Shown here in pieces: positions 35,079 through 42,162 of a DNA stretch of 64,000 nt (positions are counted from its first letter, which is position 1; each line of letters opens with the position of its first letter). The stretch lies in assembly GCF_006346315.1 (NCBI RefSeq), contig NZ_VDMR01000001.1, forward strand, positions 1,116,001-1,180,000, read 5' to 3'. Under the pieces are notes generated by a model, which ran no database searches, was not told the origin of the DNA, and saw nothing but the letters and a program-made list of their open reading frames with translations. The position numbers were made by a program, and so were the translations under genes. The stretch comes from Nocardioides litoris. Lineage in GTDB: Bacteria > Actinomycetota > Actinomycetes > Propionibacteriales > Nocardioidaceae.

Positions 35079-35716
35079 GACAGCGGCCCGTACGGCGCGT
35101 GGTCGGCGCCGGTGGCCAGCGCCCAGTAGCGGTCGCCGAAGGACCAGTGCCACCATTCGGTGGGGTAGTTCACCAGCCCGGCGCCCCCGAGGACCCGCGC
35201 CATCAGGTCGCGGTGCGCGCGGGCGTCGGCGCCGATGCCGTCGGCGGCGGTCCAGCAACGGCCCTCGCTCTGCTCGGGCGTCGCGTCGATGGGGGTGCCG
35301 AGGTCGAGGTCGTCGCCGCAGGCGTCGACCAGGGTGAGGTCGACCGCGGCGCCGGCCACGTGCGGCGCCACCTCCAGGGGCGCGACGAACCGGCTGCTCA
35401 GCACCCGCAGCCGGGCGGCGTCGGCGTCGGGGTGCCGGGCGGCGAGCTCGGCGGTGTACGACGCCACGATGGCCGCTTGGTCGGCCGCCGTCCGGTGGCC
35501 CTCGACGACCCGGAGCCCGATCCCGTCGGGCAGCCGCCCGGCGGCCGAGGCGAGCCGCTCGGCCAGCCCCCGGCGGACCCGCTCGCGGGTCGCGGAGAGC
35601 TCGCGCGGCAGCCGGACGAGGGGCTCGCCCGACTCGTCGACGGGCACGGCGGCGACCCGGGGGTCGGAGAGCAGCACGACCGGCGGCGCCGGGGAGGAGA
35701 GGGTCTGTGTGGTCAC
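35075..35716 (-). CDS. VanX-like D-Ala-D-Ala dipeptidase (M15D)
   Basis: A 213-residue cytosolic zinc dipeptidase without signal peptide. Residues correspond to the VanX active site with matching spacing: Arg75 (VEGHRTAADQ), zinc ligands His119 and Asp126 (PHVAGAAVDL), catalytic Glu187 and ligand His190 (PTEWWHWSFGDRYWA). The family hydrolyses free D-Ala-D-Ala, removing the normal peptidoglycan dipeptide. It is first gene of a run of six overlapping genes. GTG at 35716 was chosen because the TAGCGT -10 element ends 7 nt upstream and the conserved domain begins shortly after; an upstream GTG/ATG-containing extension would include the promoter. Confidence 0.85.
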   Translation of the reverse strand: MTTQTLSSPAPPVVLLSDPRVAAVPVDESGEPLVRLPRELSATRERVRRGLAERLASAAGRLPDGIGLRVVEGHRTAADQAAIVASYTAELAARHPDADAARLRVLSSRFVAPLEVAPHVAGAAVDLTLVDACGDDLDLGTPIDATPEQSEGRCWTAADGIGADARAHRDLMARVLGGAGLVNYPTEWWHWSFGDRYWALATGADHAPYGPLS

Positions 35717-35723
35717 GACGGCG

Positions 35724-35729
35724 ACGCTA
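35724..35729 (-). promoter_or_regulatory. -10 element of the van-like operon
   Basis: TAGCGT on the minus strand, 7 nt before the GTG at 35716, predicts a leaderless transcript starting the dipeptidase-racemase-ligase-acyltransferase-kinase-regulator operon. No inverted repeat that could serve the operon's own response regulator was recognised in the flanking 50 bp. Confidence 0.5.
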
Positions 35730-35780
35730 GGAACGGCGCGGCGGCGCGGCATCGGCCGCAGGTGCCGACCAGCCAGCCCC

Positions 35781-35828
35781 AGGTGCCGGGCGGGGTGCCG
35801 GGCGGGGTGCTGGGTGGGGAGCCGGGGG
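35781..35828. repeat. Degenerate 12-bp tandem repeat
   Basis: Four imperfect head-to-tail 12-bp units of the form GGGTGCCGGGCG (35781, 35793, 35805, 35817), with increasing divergence rightwards. The array fills much of the gap between the van-like operon promoter and the 3' end of arfB and reaches to within 7 bp of the arfB stop. Confidence 0.6.
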
Positions 35829-35834
35829 AGGAGG

Positions 35835-36245
35835 TCAGTCGCCGCGCACGCGGCCGCGCAGCGCCTTGGTCTGCCCGCGCTGCTTCTTGGCTTCCAGCCG
35901 CCGCCGCTTCGACCCGGCGGTGGGCCGGGTGGCGCGGCGCGGTGGTGGCGGCGGCAGCAGGCCGTCGCGCAGCCGGGCCGCGAGGCGCTCCCGCGCGGCC
36001 ACCCGGTTGCGGTGCTGCGAGCGGTGCTCGGAGGCCACCACCACGACCGGCGAGCCGAGCCGACCCACCAGCCGCGCCCGCTGGGCCTCGCTGAGCACGG
36101 CCGACGCCAGGACGTCGTACTCGAGCTCGACGCGGCTGTCGGTGGTGTTGACCGACTGGCCGCCCGGCCCCGAGGAGCGGCTGAACCGCTCGACCAGCTC
36201 GGCGTCGGGGACGGTCAGCCGGGGGGTGACGACGAGGTCGTCCAC
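35835..36245 (-). CDS. arfB: Alternative ribosome-rescue factor ArfB
   Basis: A 136-residue class-I release-factor-like protein. The GGQ catalytic motif is at 28-30 in SRSSGPGGQSVNTTDSRVEL. The C-terminus is a strongly basic tail (RRATRPTAGSKRRRLEAKKQRGQTKALRGRVRGD) of the kind that enters the empty mRNA channel of stalled ribosomes. It hydrolyses peptidyl-tRNA on non-stop complexes. The GTG start is 1 bp after the stop of the CoA-binding gene, so the two form a pair. Confidence 0.93.
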   Translation of the reverse strand: MDDLVVTPRLTVPDAELVERFSRSSGPGGQSVNTTDSRVELEYDVLASAVLSEAQRARLVGRLGSPVVVVASEHRSQHRNRVAARERLAARLRDGLLPPPPPRRATRPTAGSKRRRLEAKKQRGQTKALRGRVRGD

Positions 36246-36246
36246 C

Positions 36247-36681
36247 TCACTGCCCCCGCTGGCGCCACTCGATCGCCGGGCAGGTGTCCATGACCATCGG
36301 GACGCCGGCGGCCCAGGTGCGCGCGTACGCCGCCTCGTCGACCACCCCGAGCTGGAACCACACGCCCCGCGCACCGACCTCGACCGCCTGGTCGGCGAAC
36401 GGCCCGGCGGCCTCGGAGCGCCGGAAGACGTCGACGACGTCGATGGCGAAGGGCACGTCGGCCAGGGCGGCGTACCCGGTCTCGCCGAGGACCTCCTCGG
36501 CCCCCGGGTTGATCGGCACGATGCGCTTGCCGCGCTGCTGCAGCAGCGCCGCGATGGAGTGGGCCGTGCGCGCGGTGTTGCTCGTGAGGCCGACCACGGC
36601 CCACGTGGTGCACTCCTCGAGCATCAGCGTCACGGCGTCCGGGTCCTGCCAGGAGGCGGGTGCGGTGCGGGGAGTCGTCAC
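36247..36681 (-). CDS. CoA-binding (YccU-type) protein
   Basis: A 144-residue protein made of one Rossmann-like CoA_binding_2 domain: WAVVGLTSNTARTAHSIAALLQQRGKRIVPINPGAEEVLGE, IDVVDVFRRSEAAGPFADQAVEVGARGVWFQLGVVDEAA, and a terminal CPAIEWRQRG. The family binds CoA or nucleotides; no reaction is known. GTG start with TACCCT (minus strand, 36693 to 36688) 6 nt upstream indicates leaderless expression together with arfB. Confidence 0.85.
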   Translation of the reverse strand: MTTPRTAPASWQDPDAVTLMLEECTTWAVVGLTSNTARTAHSIAALLQQRGKRIVPINPGAEEVLGETGYAALADVPFAIDVVDVFRRSEAAGPFADQAVEVGARGVWFQLGVVDEAAYARTWAAGVPMVMDTCPAIEWRQRGQ

Positions 36682-36762
36682 GACACGAGGGTAGTCACCG
36701 CTGCTCGAGAGCCCTCACGGGTTTTGTCTGCATACGTGGTGCGGGCGGGGGTACGCACGGGG

Positions 36763-36797
36763 GGGAGCCGCCGAGATCCCCCCACTCGGCGGCTCCC
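36763..36797 (+). ncRNA. Strong hairpin with T-rich tail; candidate small-RNA terminator
   Basis: A hairpin with perfect 12-bp arms (GGGAGCCGCCGA at 36763-36774, TCGGCGGCTCCC at 36786-36797), an 11-nt loop, and ACTTCTCTTCTG after it. It resembles an intrinsic terminator but lies between divergent genes, so no known coding transcript ends here. A small RNA starting around 36700-36720 could use it; alternatively it is a structured part of a long sigma-factor leader. No known RNA family was recognised. Confidence 0.35.
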
Positions 36798-36860
36798 ACT
36801 TCTCTTCTGCGCCCCGTCGTGCGGCGCCCGTCACCGGCAACCGGTCCTCGGGTGCCCGGC

Positions 36861-36896
36861 CGTCCGGTCCGTCGTCCGGTCCGCCGTCCGGTCCGC
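36861..36896. repeat. 12-bp tandem repeat, three units
   Basis: Three units of CGTCCGGTCCG(T/C) at 36861, 36873 and 36885 in the 364-bp gap before the sigma factor gene. The only difference is the last base of the first unit. This is the third array with a 12-bp period in this window. Confidence 0.7.
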
Positions 36897-36974
36897 CGGC
36901 AGTGGTCACTGCGGGTGGTCAGGAGCACCCGGTCGGGTGAAGTCGATCCGAGACCTGCCGCACCACGGTGTGTC

Positions 36975-36993
36975 TGTGACAACATGAGTCACA
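36975..36993. promoter_or_regulatory. Inverted repeat upstream of the sigma factor gene
   Basis: TGTGAC-N7-GTCACA at 36975-36993, about 55 bp before the ATG. It is a good dimer-binding site candidate. The 9-bp spacing between the TGTGA and TCACA cores is too wide for a CRP-type site (6 bp), so a different regulator is expected. GTCACA-like boxes also recall MtrA-type sites, which is only a resemblance. Confidence 0.4.
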
Positions 36994-37045
36994 CAACATC
37001 TGTCTCGGGACGACCTTCGGGTCGCGACCGGAAGGTAGCTCGCAC

Positions 37046-37819
37046 ATGGGGTCGAGTCGCACCGTGAGCGACGCGCGCAGGCGCGTCGAGACCGCCGTCC
37101 TGCTCGCCCGCGCGAGCACGGCCACCGGCGACCAGCGGGCGCGCCTGGAGGACGAGGTCATCCGCCTCAACATGCAGGTCGCCTCCGAGGTCGCCCGCCG
37201 CTACCACGGCCGGGGCATCCCGTCCGAGGACATCGACCAGGTCGCCTACCTCGGGCTCGTCAAGGCCGTGCGCGGGTTCGACCCCGCGGTCGGCGACGAC
37301 TTCCTGAGCTACGCCGTCCCGACGCTGCGGGGCGAGATCCGCCGCTACTTCCGCGACTCCGGCTGGGCCGTGCGTCCGCCGCGGTCGGTGCAGGAGGTGC
37401 AGGCCCGCGTGGTGCAGGCCGAGGCGGTGCTGACCCAGCGGCTCGGCCGTGCCCCCCGGCCCGCCGAGATCGCCGCGCACCTCGACGCGCCCCTCTCGCT
37501 CGTCGTCGACGCCCTCTCGGCCACGGGGTGCTTCAGCCCGGTCTCGCTCGACGCCCCGCGCCCCGACGGCGAGGCCGCCGAGTCCCCGATCGACCGCATG
37601 GGCGACCACGACCCCGCCTTCGCCAGCGCCGAGGCCCGGGTCGCCCTCGCGCCGCTGATGGCCTCGCTCTCAGCCCGCGACCGCCGCATCATCGAGCTGC
37701 GGTTCTTCGAGAACCGCACCCAGGCCCAGATCGGCGCCGAGGTCGGCGTCAGCCAGGAGCAGGTCTCCCGCCTGCTCACCGGCATCCTGCGCCGGCTGCG
37801 CGCCTCCCTCGCCGCCTGA
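37046..37819 (+). CDS. SigB/SigF-family RNA polymerase sigma factor
   Basis: A 257-residue sigma-70 family protein of the SigB/F/G stress group. Region 2 reads VIRLNMQVASEVARRYHGRGIPSEDIDQVAYLGLVKAVRGFDPAVGDDFLSYAVPTLRGEIRRYFRD. Region 3 includes WAVRPPRSVQEVQARV; region 4 RRIIELRFFENRTQAQIGAEVGVSQEQVSRLLTGILRRL. No anti-sigma or anti-anti-sigma gene lies next to it, unlike many family members. The ATG has GGAAGG about 10 nt upstream. A second in-frame start (GTG, codon 7) is possible. Confidence 0.92.
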   Translation: MGSSRTVSDARRRVETAVLLARASTATGDQRARLEDEVIRLNMQVASEVARRYHGRGIPSEDIDQVAYLGLVKAVRGFDPAVGDDFLSYAVPTLRGEIRRYFRDSGWAVRPPRSVQEVQARVVQAEAVLTQRLGRAPRPAEIAAHLDAPLSLVVDALSATGCFSPVSLDAPRPDGEAAESPIDRMGDHDPAFASAEARVALAPLMASLSARDRRIIELRFFENRTQAQIGAEVGVSQEQVSRLLTGILRRLRASLAA

Positions 37820-37869
37820 CCCCTCCGGCAGCCGGGCCACCGTCGAGGCGGCGGTCAGCCGGGGTGGGC

Positions 37870-38745
37870 TCAGGAGGGGAAGATCCGGGGGGCCTCGGAG
37901 GCCTTGCCGGTGAAGCGGGGTGTGCGCTTGTCCTTGAAGGCCGCGACGCCCTCCTTGCCGTCACCGGTGCTGGCGTGCCACATGGCCACCGAGTCGGACA
38001 GGTGCGCCTCGATCGGGTGGTCGGCGGCGGCGTTGCGGTAGACGAGCTCCTTGGCCAGCGCGAGCGCGACGGGGGAGCGGTCGACCACGAACGACCGCGC
38101 CAGCTCCAGCGCCGCGGGCAGCAGCTCGTCGGGCTCGTGCACCGAGCGGACCAGGCGTCCGGCGTGGGCCTGCTCGGCGGTGAGGATGTCGGCGGAGTAG
38201 ACCCACTCCAGGGCCTGCTGGACCCCGACGATGCGGGGCAGGAACCACGTCGACGCGGCCTCGGGGACGATGCCGAGCCGGCCGAAGACGAAGCCGATGC
38301 GGGCCTTGGTCGAGGCCAGCCGCAGGTCCATGGCCAGCGTCATCGTCGCGCCGATGCCGACCGCGGGTCCGTTGATCGCGGCGATCACGGGCTTGCGCAG
38401 GGCGTGGATGGCCAGGGTCACTCGGCCGCCGGTGTCGCGGACACCGTCGGCGTACGCCGGGTCGTCGAAGCGCTCGCGCAGCAGCTCGGGGGTGACCTCG
38501 AGGGTCTCGTCGAGACCGAAGACGTTGCCCTCGGCCGAGAGGTCCATCCCGGCGCAGAAGGCGCGCCCTGCGCCGGTGACGACCACGGCCCGGACGTCGT
38601 CGGCGGCGGCCTCGGTCTCGAAGACCGACAGCAGCTCGCGGGCCATGGTCAGGTCGAAGGCGTTGAGGGCGTCGGGGCGCGAGAGGGTCAGCGTGGCGAT
38701 GCCATCGGCGTCGACGGCCCAGTCGAGGGTCTGGTGGCTGGTCAT
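37870..38745 (-). CDS. Enoyl-CoA hydratase/isomerase
   Basis: A 291-residue crotonase-family protein. Seen: LSRPDALNAFDLTMARELL, VVVTGAGRAFCAGMDLS (oxyanion hole), PVIAAINGPAVGIGATMTLAMDLRLASTKARIGFVFGRLGIVPEAASTWFLPRIVG with the glutamate of the hydratase active site, and a C-terminal FKDKRTPRFTGK. It hydrates trans-2-enoyl-CoA in fatty acid degradation. It starts 4 bp after the stop of the LCP gene on the same strand, an unexpected functional pairing. Confidence 0.92.
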   Translation of the reverse strand: MTSHQTLDWAVDADGIATLTLSRPDALNAFDLTMARELLSVFETEAAADDVRAVVVTGAGRAFCAGMDLSAEGNVFGLDETLEVTPELLRERFDDPAYADGVRDTGGRVTLAIHALRKPVIAAINGPAVGIGATMTLAMDLRLASTKARIGFVFGRLGIVPEAASTWFLPRIVGVQQALEWVYSADILTAEQAHAGRLVRSVHEPDELLPAALELARSFVVDRSPVALALAKELVYRNAAADHPIEAHLSDSVAMWHASTGDGKEGVAAFKDKRTPRFTGKASEAPRIFPS

Positions 38746-38749
38746 GTGG

Positions 38750-40012
38750 TCATCGCACGATCCCGTTGGGCGTGCACTGCTCCTTGGTGATGTCGTCGGT
38801 GCGGTTGTCGATGATGGCGGCGAACAGCGGGTCGGCGCGGTCGCGGTCCCAGGTGGTGGCCGAGGTGTCGGTGACCGGCATCGTGCAGGTCAGGTTGCCG
38901 CCCGTGCCGGTGCGGGTCATGGCCAGCGCCCACCGGCCGGCGTCGACGGTGCTCGTGTCGTCGCCGAAGGCGAAGAACGACGGGACGGCCTTGTTCAGCC
39001 GCCACCACCGCACGGGGTTGACGACCGTCCAGGGCGAGAGGACCTTGTCGCCGATGCCGGCGATGACCTCGCGCTGGCGCCGGACGCGCTCGAGGTCGCC
39101 CAGGGCCGACTGCTTGCGGGAGCGGGAATAGCCCAGCGCGGTGCGGCCGTCGACCTCCTGGCAGCCCTTCTTGATGTTCAACCCCGCCAGCGGGTCCTTG
39201 AGCCGCTCGCGCGGGCAGACCTCGATGCCACCGACCGCGTCGACGACGTCGGCGACGCCACCGAGCCCGATCTCGACGTACTCGTCGACGCGGATGCCGG
39301 TCTGGGCCTCGACGATCCGGGTCAGCAGCGGCGCGCCGCCGCGGTTGTAGGCGCCGTTGATCTTCCCGGAGAAGTACGGCTCGTCGATGGTCGTGTCGCG
39401 CGGGATCGACAGCAGCACGCTCGGGCCGCCGCCGGTGTGCAGCAGCATGATGGTGTCGGTCAGCACCGAGTCGGGGTTGCCGGTGCTGAGCTCCTTGCGC
39501 TGCTCGGGCGTCAGGTCGCGCCGCGAGTCGCTGCCCACGAGCAGGTACGTCGTGCCGTCCTGCTCCGCGGGACGCTCGCCCTCGGGCGCGAACGGGACCT
39601 TCTCGGCGCTCTGCCACACCACGAACGGCACCGCGATGGTGAACACCAGCCAGAGCACGAGCAGGGCGAGCACGGTGCGGATCCAGAACCGTGGCCGGCG
39701 GACCCGTCGGACCCAGGCACCACCCCCGGGCGGTCGCCCCCGTCCGGGTTCGGGCGCCAGCGGACGCGGCTGCGGGGTCGGCTGCGGCGCCGGCTGCGGG
39801 GCCGGCTGGGGCCGCCCCACCGGCTGCGGTGCCGGGCGCTGGGTGCGCACCGGGCGGGTGGCGTCGGGGCGGGGCTGCACCGGCATCCGGCGGGTGGCCT
39901 CGTCGTCGGCCGGGTCGGTCGGGCCGCCCTGGCCGCCGGACCCGCGGCCGCCGTACAGCCAGCCGAACTCCGGCCCCTCCCCGGGGCCTCCGCTGCCGGG
40001 GCGATCGTCCAT
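38750..40012 (-). CDS. LytR-CpsA-Psr (LCP) family ligase, Pro-rich cytoplasmic tail
   Basis: A 420-residue type II membrane protein. Residues 1-100 are a Pro/Gln/Arg-rich cytoplasmic region; one membrane segment follows (FWIRTVLALLVLWLVFTIAVPFVVW). The extracellular LCP domain has LLVGSDSRRD, DTIMLLHTGGG, VLLSIPRDTTI, KINGAYNRGG, VDAVGGIEVC and GYSRSRKQSALGDLERVRRQ. LCP enzymes transfer glycan from polyprenyl phosphate to peptidoglycan, consistent with nearby galactan genes. The ATG lies 8 nt after a minus-strand TACCGT, overlapping the divergent promoter of the thioesterase. Confidence 0.9.
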   Translation of the reverse strand: MDDRPGSGGPGEGPEFGWLYGGRGSGGQGGPTDPADDEATRRMPVQPRPDATRPVRTQRPAPQPVGRPQPAPQPAPQPTPQPRPLAPEPGRGRPPGGGAWVRRVRRPRFWIRTVLALLVLWLVFTIAVPFVVWQSAEKVPFAPEGERPAEQDGTTYLLVGSDSRRDLTPEQRKELSTGNPDSVLTDTIMLLHTGGGPSVLLSIPRDTTIDEPYFSGKINGAYNRGGAPLLTRIVEAQTGIRVDEYVEIGLGGVADVVDAVGGIEVCPRERLKDPLAGLNIKKGCQEVDGRTALGYSRSRKQSALGDLERVRRQREVIAGIGDKVLSPWTVVNPVRWWRLNKAVPSFFAFGDDTSTVDAGRWALAMTRTGTGGNLTCTMPVTDTSATTWDRDRADPLFAAIIDNRTDDITKEQCTPNGIVR

Positions 40013-40015
40013 GTC

Positions 40016-40040
40016 GCACGACGGTACCGGTCGCTACCGT
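40016..40040. promoter_or_regulatory. Interlocked divergent promoters (LCP / thioesterase)
   Basis: In the 34-bp gap, plus-strand TACCGT (40035-40040) ends 6 nt before the thioesterase ATG. Minus-strand TACCGT (complement of ACGGTA, 40021-40026) ends 8 nt before the LCP ATG. The two -10 elements form an inverted repeat (ACGGTA and TACCGT, 8 bp apart). Polymerases on both strands could not bind at once. Confidence 0.55.
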
Positions 40041-40046
40041 CCCGGC

Positions 40047-40583
40047 ATGACCGACAGGCCCACCGCCGCGCCCCCGGCTGCGCTCCCGCCCTCCTTCGCC
40101 CGCGTCTCCCTGGCCGTGATGACCTCGGGGCGGGAGGCCAACCTGCTCGGCAACGTGCACGGCGGCGAGATCGTCAAGCTCGCCGACTCCACGGCCGGTG
40201 CGGTGGCCCAGCGCCACAGCGGCGGCCCCGCCGTGACCGCGGCCCTGGACGAGATGGCCTTCCTGGCGCCGGTGCACGTGGGCGACATCGTGCGCACCGT
40301 CTCCCAGGTCAACTGGGCCGGGCGCACGTCGATGGAGATTGGGGTGCGGGTCGAGGCCCAGCCCTGGAACGACCCGGCGGTGGAGTCGCTGCACGTCGCG
40401 TCGGCGTACTTCGTGTTCGTGGCGGTCGACGCCGACGGTCGGCCCCGCGAGATCCCCCCGCTGGACCCCCGCACGCCCGACGAGCTGCGACGCGCCCGCG
40501 AGGCAGAGATCCGGCGCTCGCACCGGCTGGCCAAGAAGAACGAGATCGAGAGCGGGAGGCGCGGCGCGTCGGGACCCGTGTGA
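40047..40583 (+). CDS. Acyl-CoA thioesterase (hotdog fold)
   Basis: A 178-residue single-hotdog thioesterase of the acyl-CoA thioesterase YciA/BACH group: MTSGREANLLGNVHGGEIVKLADSTAGAVAQRHSGGP contains the conserved N-x-H-GG(E) active-site segment, followed by MAFLAPVHVGDIVRTVSQVNWAGRTSMEIGVRVEA. It hydrolyses acyl-CoAs to free acid and CoA. A basic C-terminal extension (RAREAEIRRSHRLAKKNEIESGRRG) goes beyond the fold. ATG at 40047 with TACCGT 6 nt upstream implies a leaderless mRNA. Confidence 0.9.
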   Translation: MTDRPTAAPPAALPPSFARVSLAVMTSGREANLLGNVHGGEIVKLADSTAGAVAQRHSGGPAVTAALDEMAFLAPVHVGDIVRTVSQVNWAGRTSMEIGVRVEAQPWNDPAVESLHVASAYFVFVAVDADGRPREIPPLDPRTPDELRRAREAEIRRSHRLAKKNEIESGRRGASGPV

Positions 40584-40598
40584 CACCTGTGACTGGTG
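40578..40598 (+). promoter_or_regulatory. Direct GTGTGAC-type repeats before the second LCP gene
   Basis: GTGTGAC at 40578-40584 and CTGTGAC at 40587-40593 are direct repeats 9 bp apart; the second continues as TGTGACTGGTG, an 11-mer found again upstream of the amidase gene. GATACT immediately after could be a -10 element. The arrangement suggests a shared activator of cell-wall genes. Confidence 0.4.
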
Positions 40599-40649
40599 AT
40601 ACTGGCGCGTCTGCTTCCTTCCCCGGTCACGAGCAGAGGTCCTTCCCTG

Positions 40650-42146
40650 ATGCAACCCCTCACGTCGAGCGCGCCGTCGGTCGCGACGTTCCGCGCCCAC
40701 GCCGCCACGCCCCTCGCGCAGCGCGCCGCCCAGGTGCGGTTCCGCCGGGCGTTGTCGCTGATGGTCATGACGCTCCTCGCGCCCGGCACGGCCCAGCTCG
40801 TCGCCGGCAACCGGCGCATCGGGGTGATCGCCTTCCGCACCTGGCTCGGGGTGCTCGGTGTCGCGCTGGCGACCGGGATCGCGGTGCTCGTCCACCCGGC
40901 CCTGGCCCTGCAGCTGGCGACCAACACCGCGCTGCTGCTGTGGATCAACCTGGCCCTGATCGCGGGCGCGGTCGGCTGGGCCTTCCTGTTCTTCGACGCC
41001 TGGCGCATCGGCCAGCCGCTGACCTACTCGATGACCCACCGCCGCGTCTCGGTCGGCGTCAACGGCGTCATGGCCCTCGGCGTGGCCGGCGTCCTGCTCT
41101 TCAGCGCCCACATCGTCTCGGTGCAGCGTGACTTCATCATCGCCACCTTCACCGGCGCCGAGGCCACCGGCGCCCACCACGGCCGCTACAACGTGCTCCT
41201 CGTCGGCGGTGACTCGGGCGCTGGGCGGTGGGGCACCCGCACCGACTCGATGACGGTCGCCTCGGTCGACGCCGAGACCGGCGAGACCGTGCTCATCGGC
41301 CTGCCGCGCAACATGACCGGCTTCCCGTTCCGCCGGGGCACGGTGATGGACGAGCAGTTCCCCGACGGCTTCGACTGCGACGGCTGCATGCTCAACGGCG
41401 TCTCGACCTGGGCGCAGGACAACACCGAGCTGTTCCCGGGGTCGGCGGACCCCGGTGTCGACGCCACCATCATGGGCATCGAGGGCATCACCGGCCTGCG
41501 CATCAACTACTGGGTCATGGTCAACCTGCAGGGCTTCAAGAACCTCGTCGACGCCGTCGGCGGCGTCACCCTCAACGTCCGCCAGGACATCCCGATCGGG
41601 CTGCCCGGCGACGAGGTCACCGGCACCGTCGAGGCGGGCACCCGCAAGCTCGACGGGTTCGAGACCCTCTGGTACGCCCGCGCCCGCTACGGCTCCGACG
41701 ACTACTCCCGCATGGCCCGCCAGAAGTGCGTGATGAACGCGATGCTCCAGCAGGTCAGCCCCTCGGTCGCCGTGCGCAACTTCGAGGGCATCGCCAAGGC
41801 CGCCTCCGACATGGTCCGGACCAACCTCCCGGCCTCCGAGCTCAGCCGCTTCGCCGACCTCGCTCTCAAGGCGCGGACGACCAAGGTCGCGACGCTCTCG
41901 CTCGTGCCGCCGCTGGTCGACACCTCCGACCCCGACATCAAGCTCATCCATCGCAAGGTCGCCGAGGCCGTCGACCGCAGCGAGGGCGACGCCCCCGCGC
42001 CGGCCAGGGCCGCCGGCGCCGGTGGCGGCGCGACGAGGAAGCCGGCCGCCCCGAGCGAGGACACCGGCGTCACCGGTGGGTCGATCGGCTCGCTCAAGGA
42101 CGGGTACGCCGCCAACCAGTCCGAGGACCTCGGCGCCGCCTGCTAG
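40650..42146 (+). CDS. LytR-CpsA-Psr (LCP) family protein with several membrane segments
   Basis: A 498-residue LCP protein that differs from the single-pass type: four hydrophobic segments occupy residues about 35-160 (MVMTLLAPGTAQLVAG, FRTWLGVLGVALATGIAVLV, TALLLWINLALIAGAVGWAFLFF, GVNGVMALGVAGVLLFSAHIV). The extracellular domain has YNVLLVGGDSGAGRWGTRTDSM, VLIGLPRNMTGFPF, MLNGVSTWAQ, VDAVGGVTLNV and WYARARYGSDDYSRMARQKCV. It probably attaches a galactan-type polymer to peptidoglycan. The ATG is preceded by GAGG about 12 nt upstream. Confidence 0.9.
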   Translation: MQPLTSSAPSVATFRAHAATPLAQRAAQVRFRRALSLMVMTLLAPGTAQLVAGNRRIGVIAFRTWLGVLGVALATGIAVLVHPALALQLATNTALLLWINLALIAGAVGWAFLFFDAWRIGQPLTYSMTHRRVSVGVNGVMALGVAGVLLFSAHIVSVQRDFIIATFTGAEATGAHHGRYNVLLVGGDSGAGRWGTRTDSMTVASVDAETGETVLIGLPRNMTGFPFRRGTVMDEQFPDGFDCDGCMLNGVSTWAQDNTELFPGSADPGVDATIMGIEGITGLRINYWVMVNLQGFKNLVDAVGGVTLNVRQDIPIGLPGDEVTGTVEAGTRKLDGFETLWYARARYGSDDYSRMARQKCVMNAMLQQVSPSVAVRNFEGIAKAASDMVRTNLPASELSRFADLALKARTTKVATLSLVPPLVDTSDPDIKLIHRKVAEAVDRSEGDAPAPARAAGAGGGATRKPAAPSEDTGVTGGSIGSLKDGYAANQSEDLGAAC

Positions 42147-42162
42147 GGCGCGGGGGCCGGGC

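Noticed and set aside
36975..36993. CRP/GlxR-type cAMP receptor site upstream of the sigma factor gene
   Set aside because: The half-sites TGTGA and TCACA are 9 bp apart rather than 6, so the geometry does not fit a CRP dimer.
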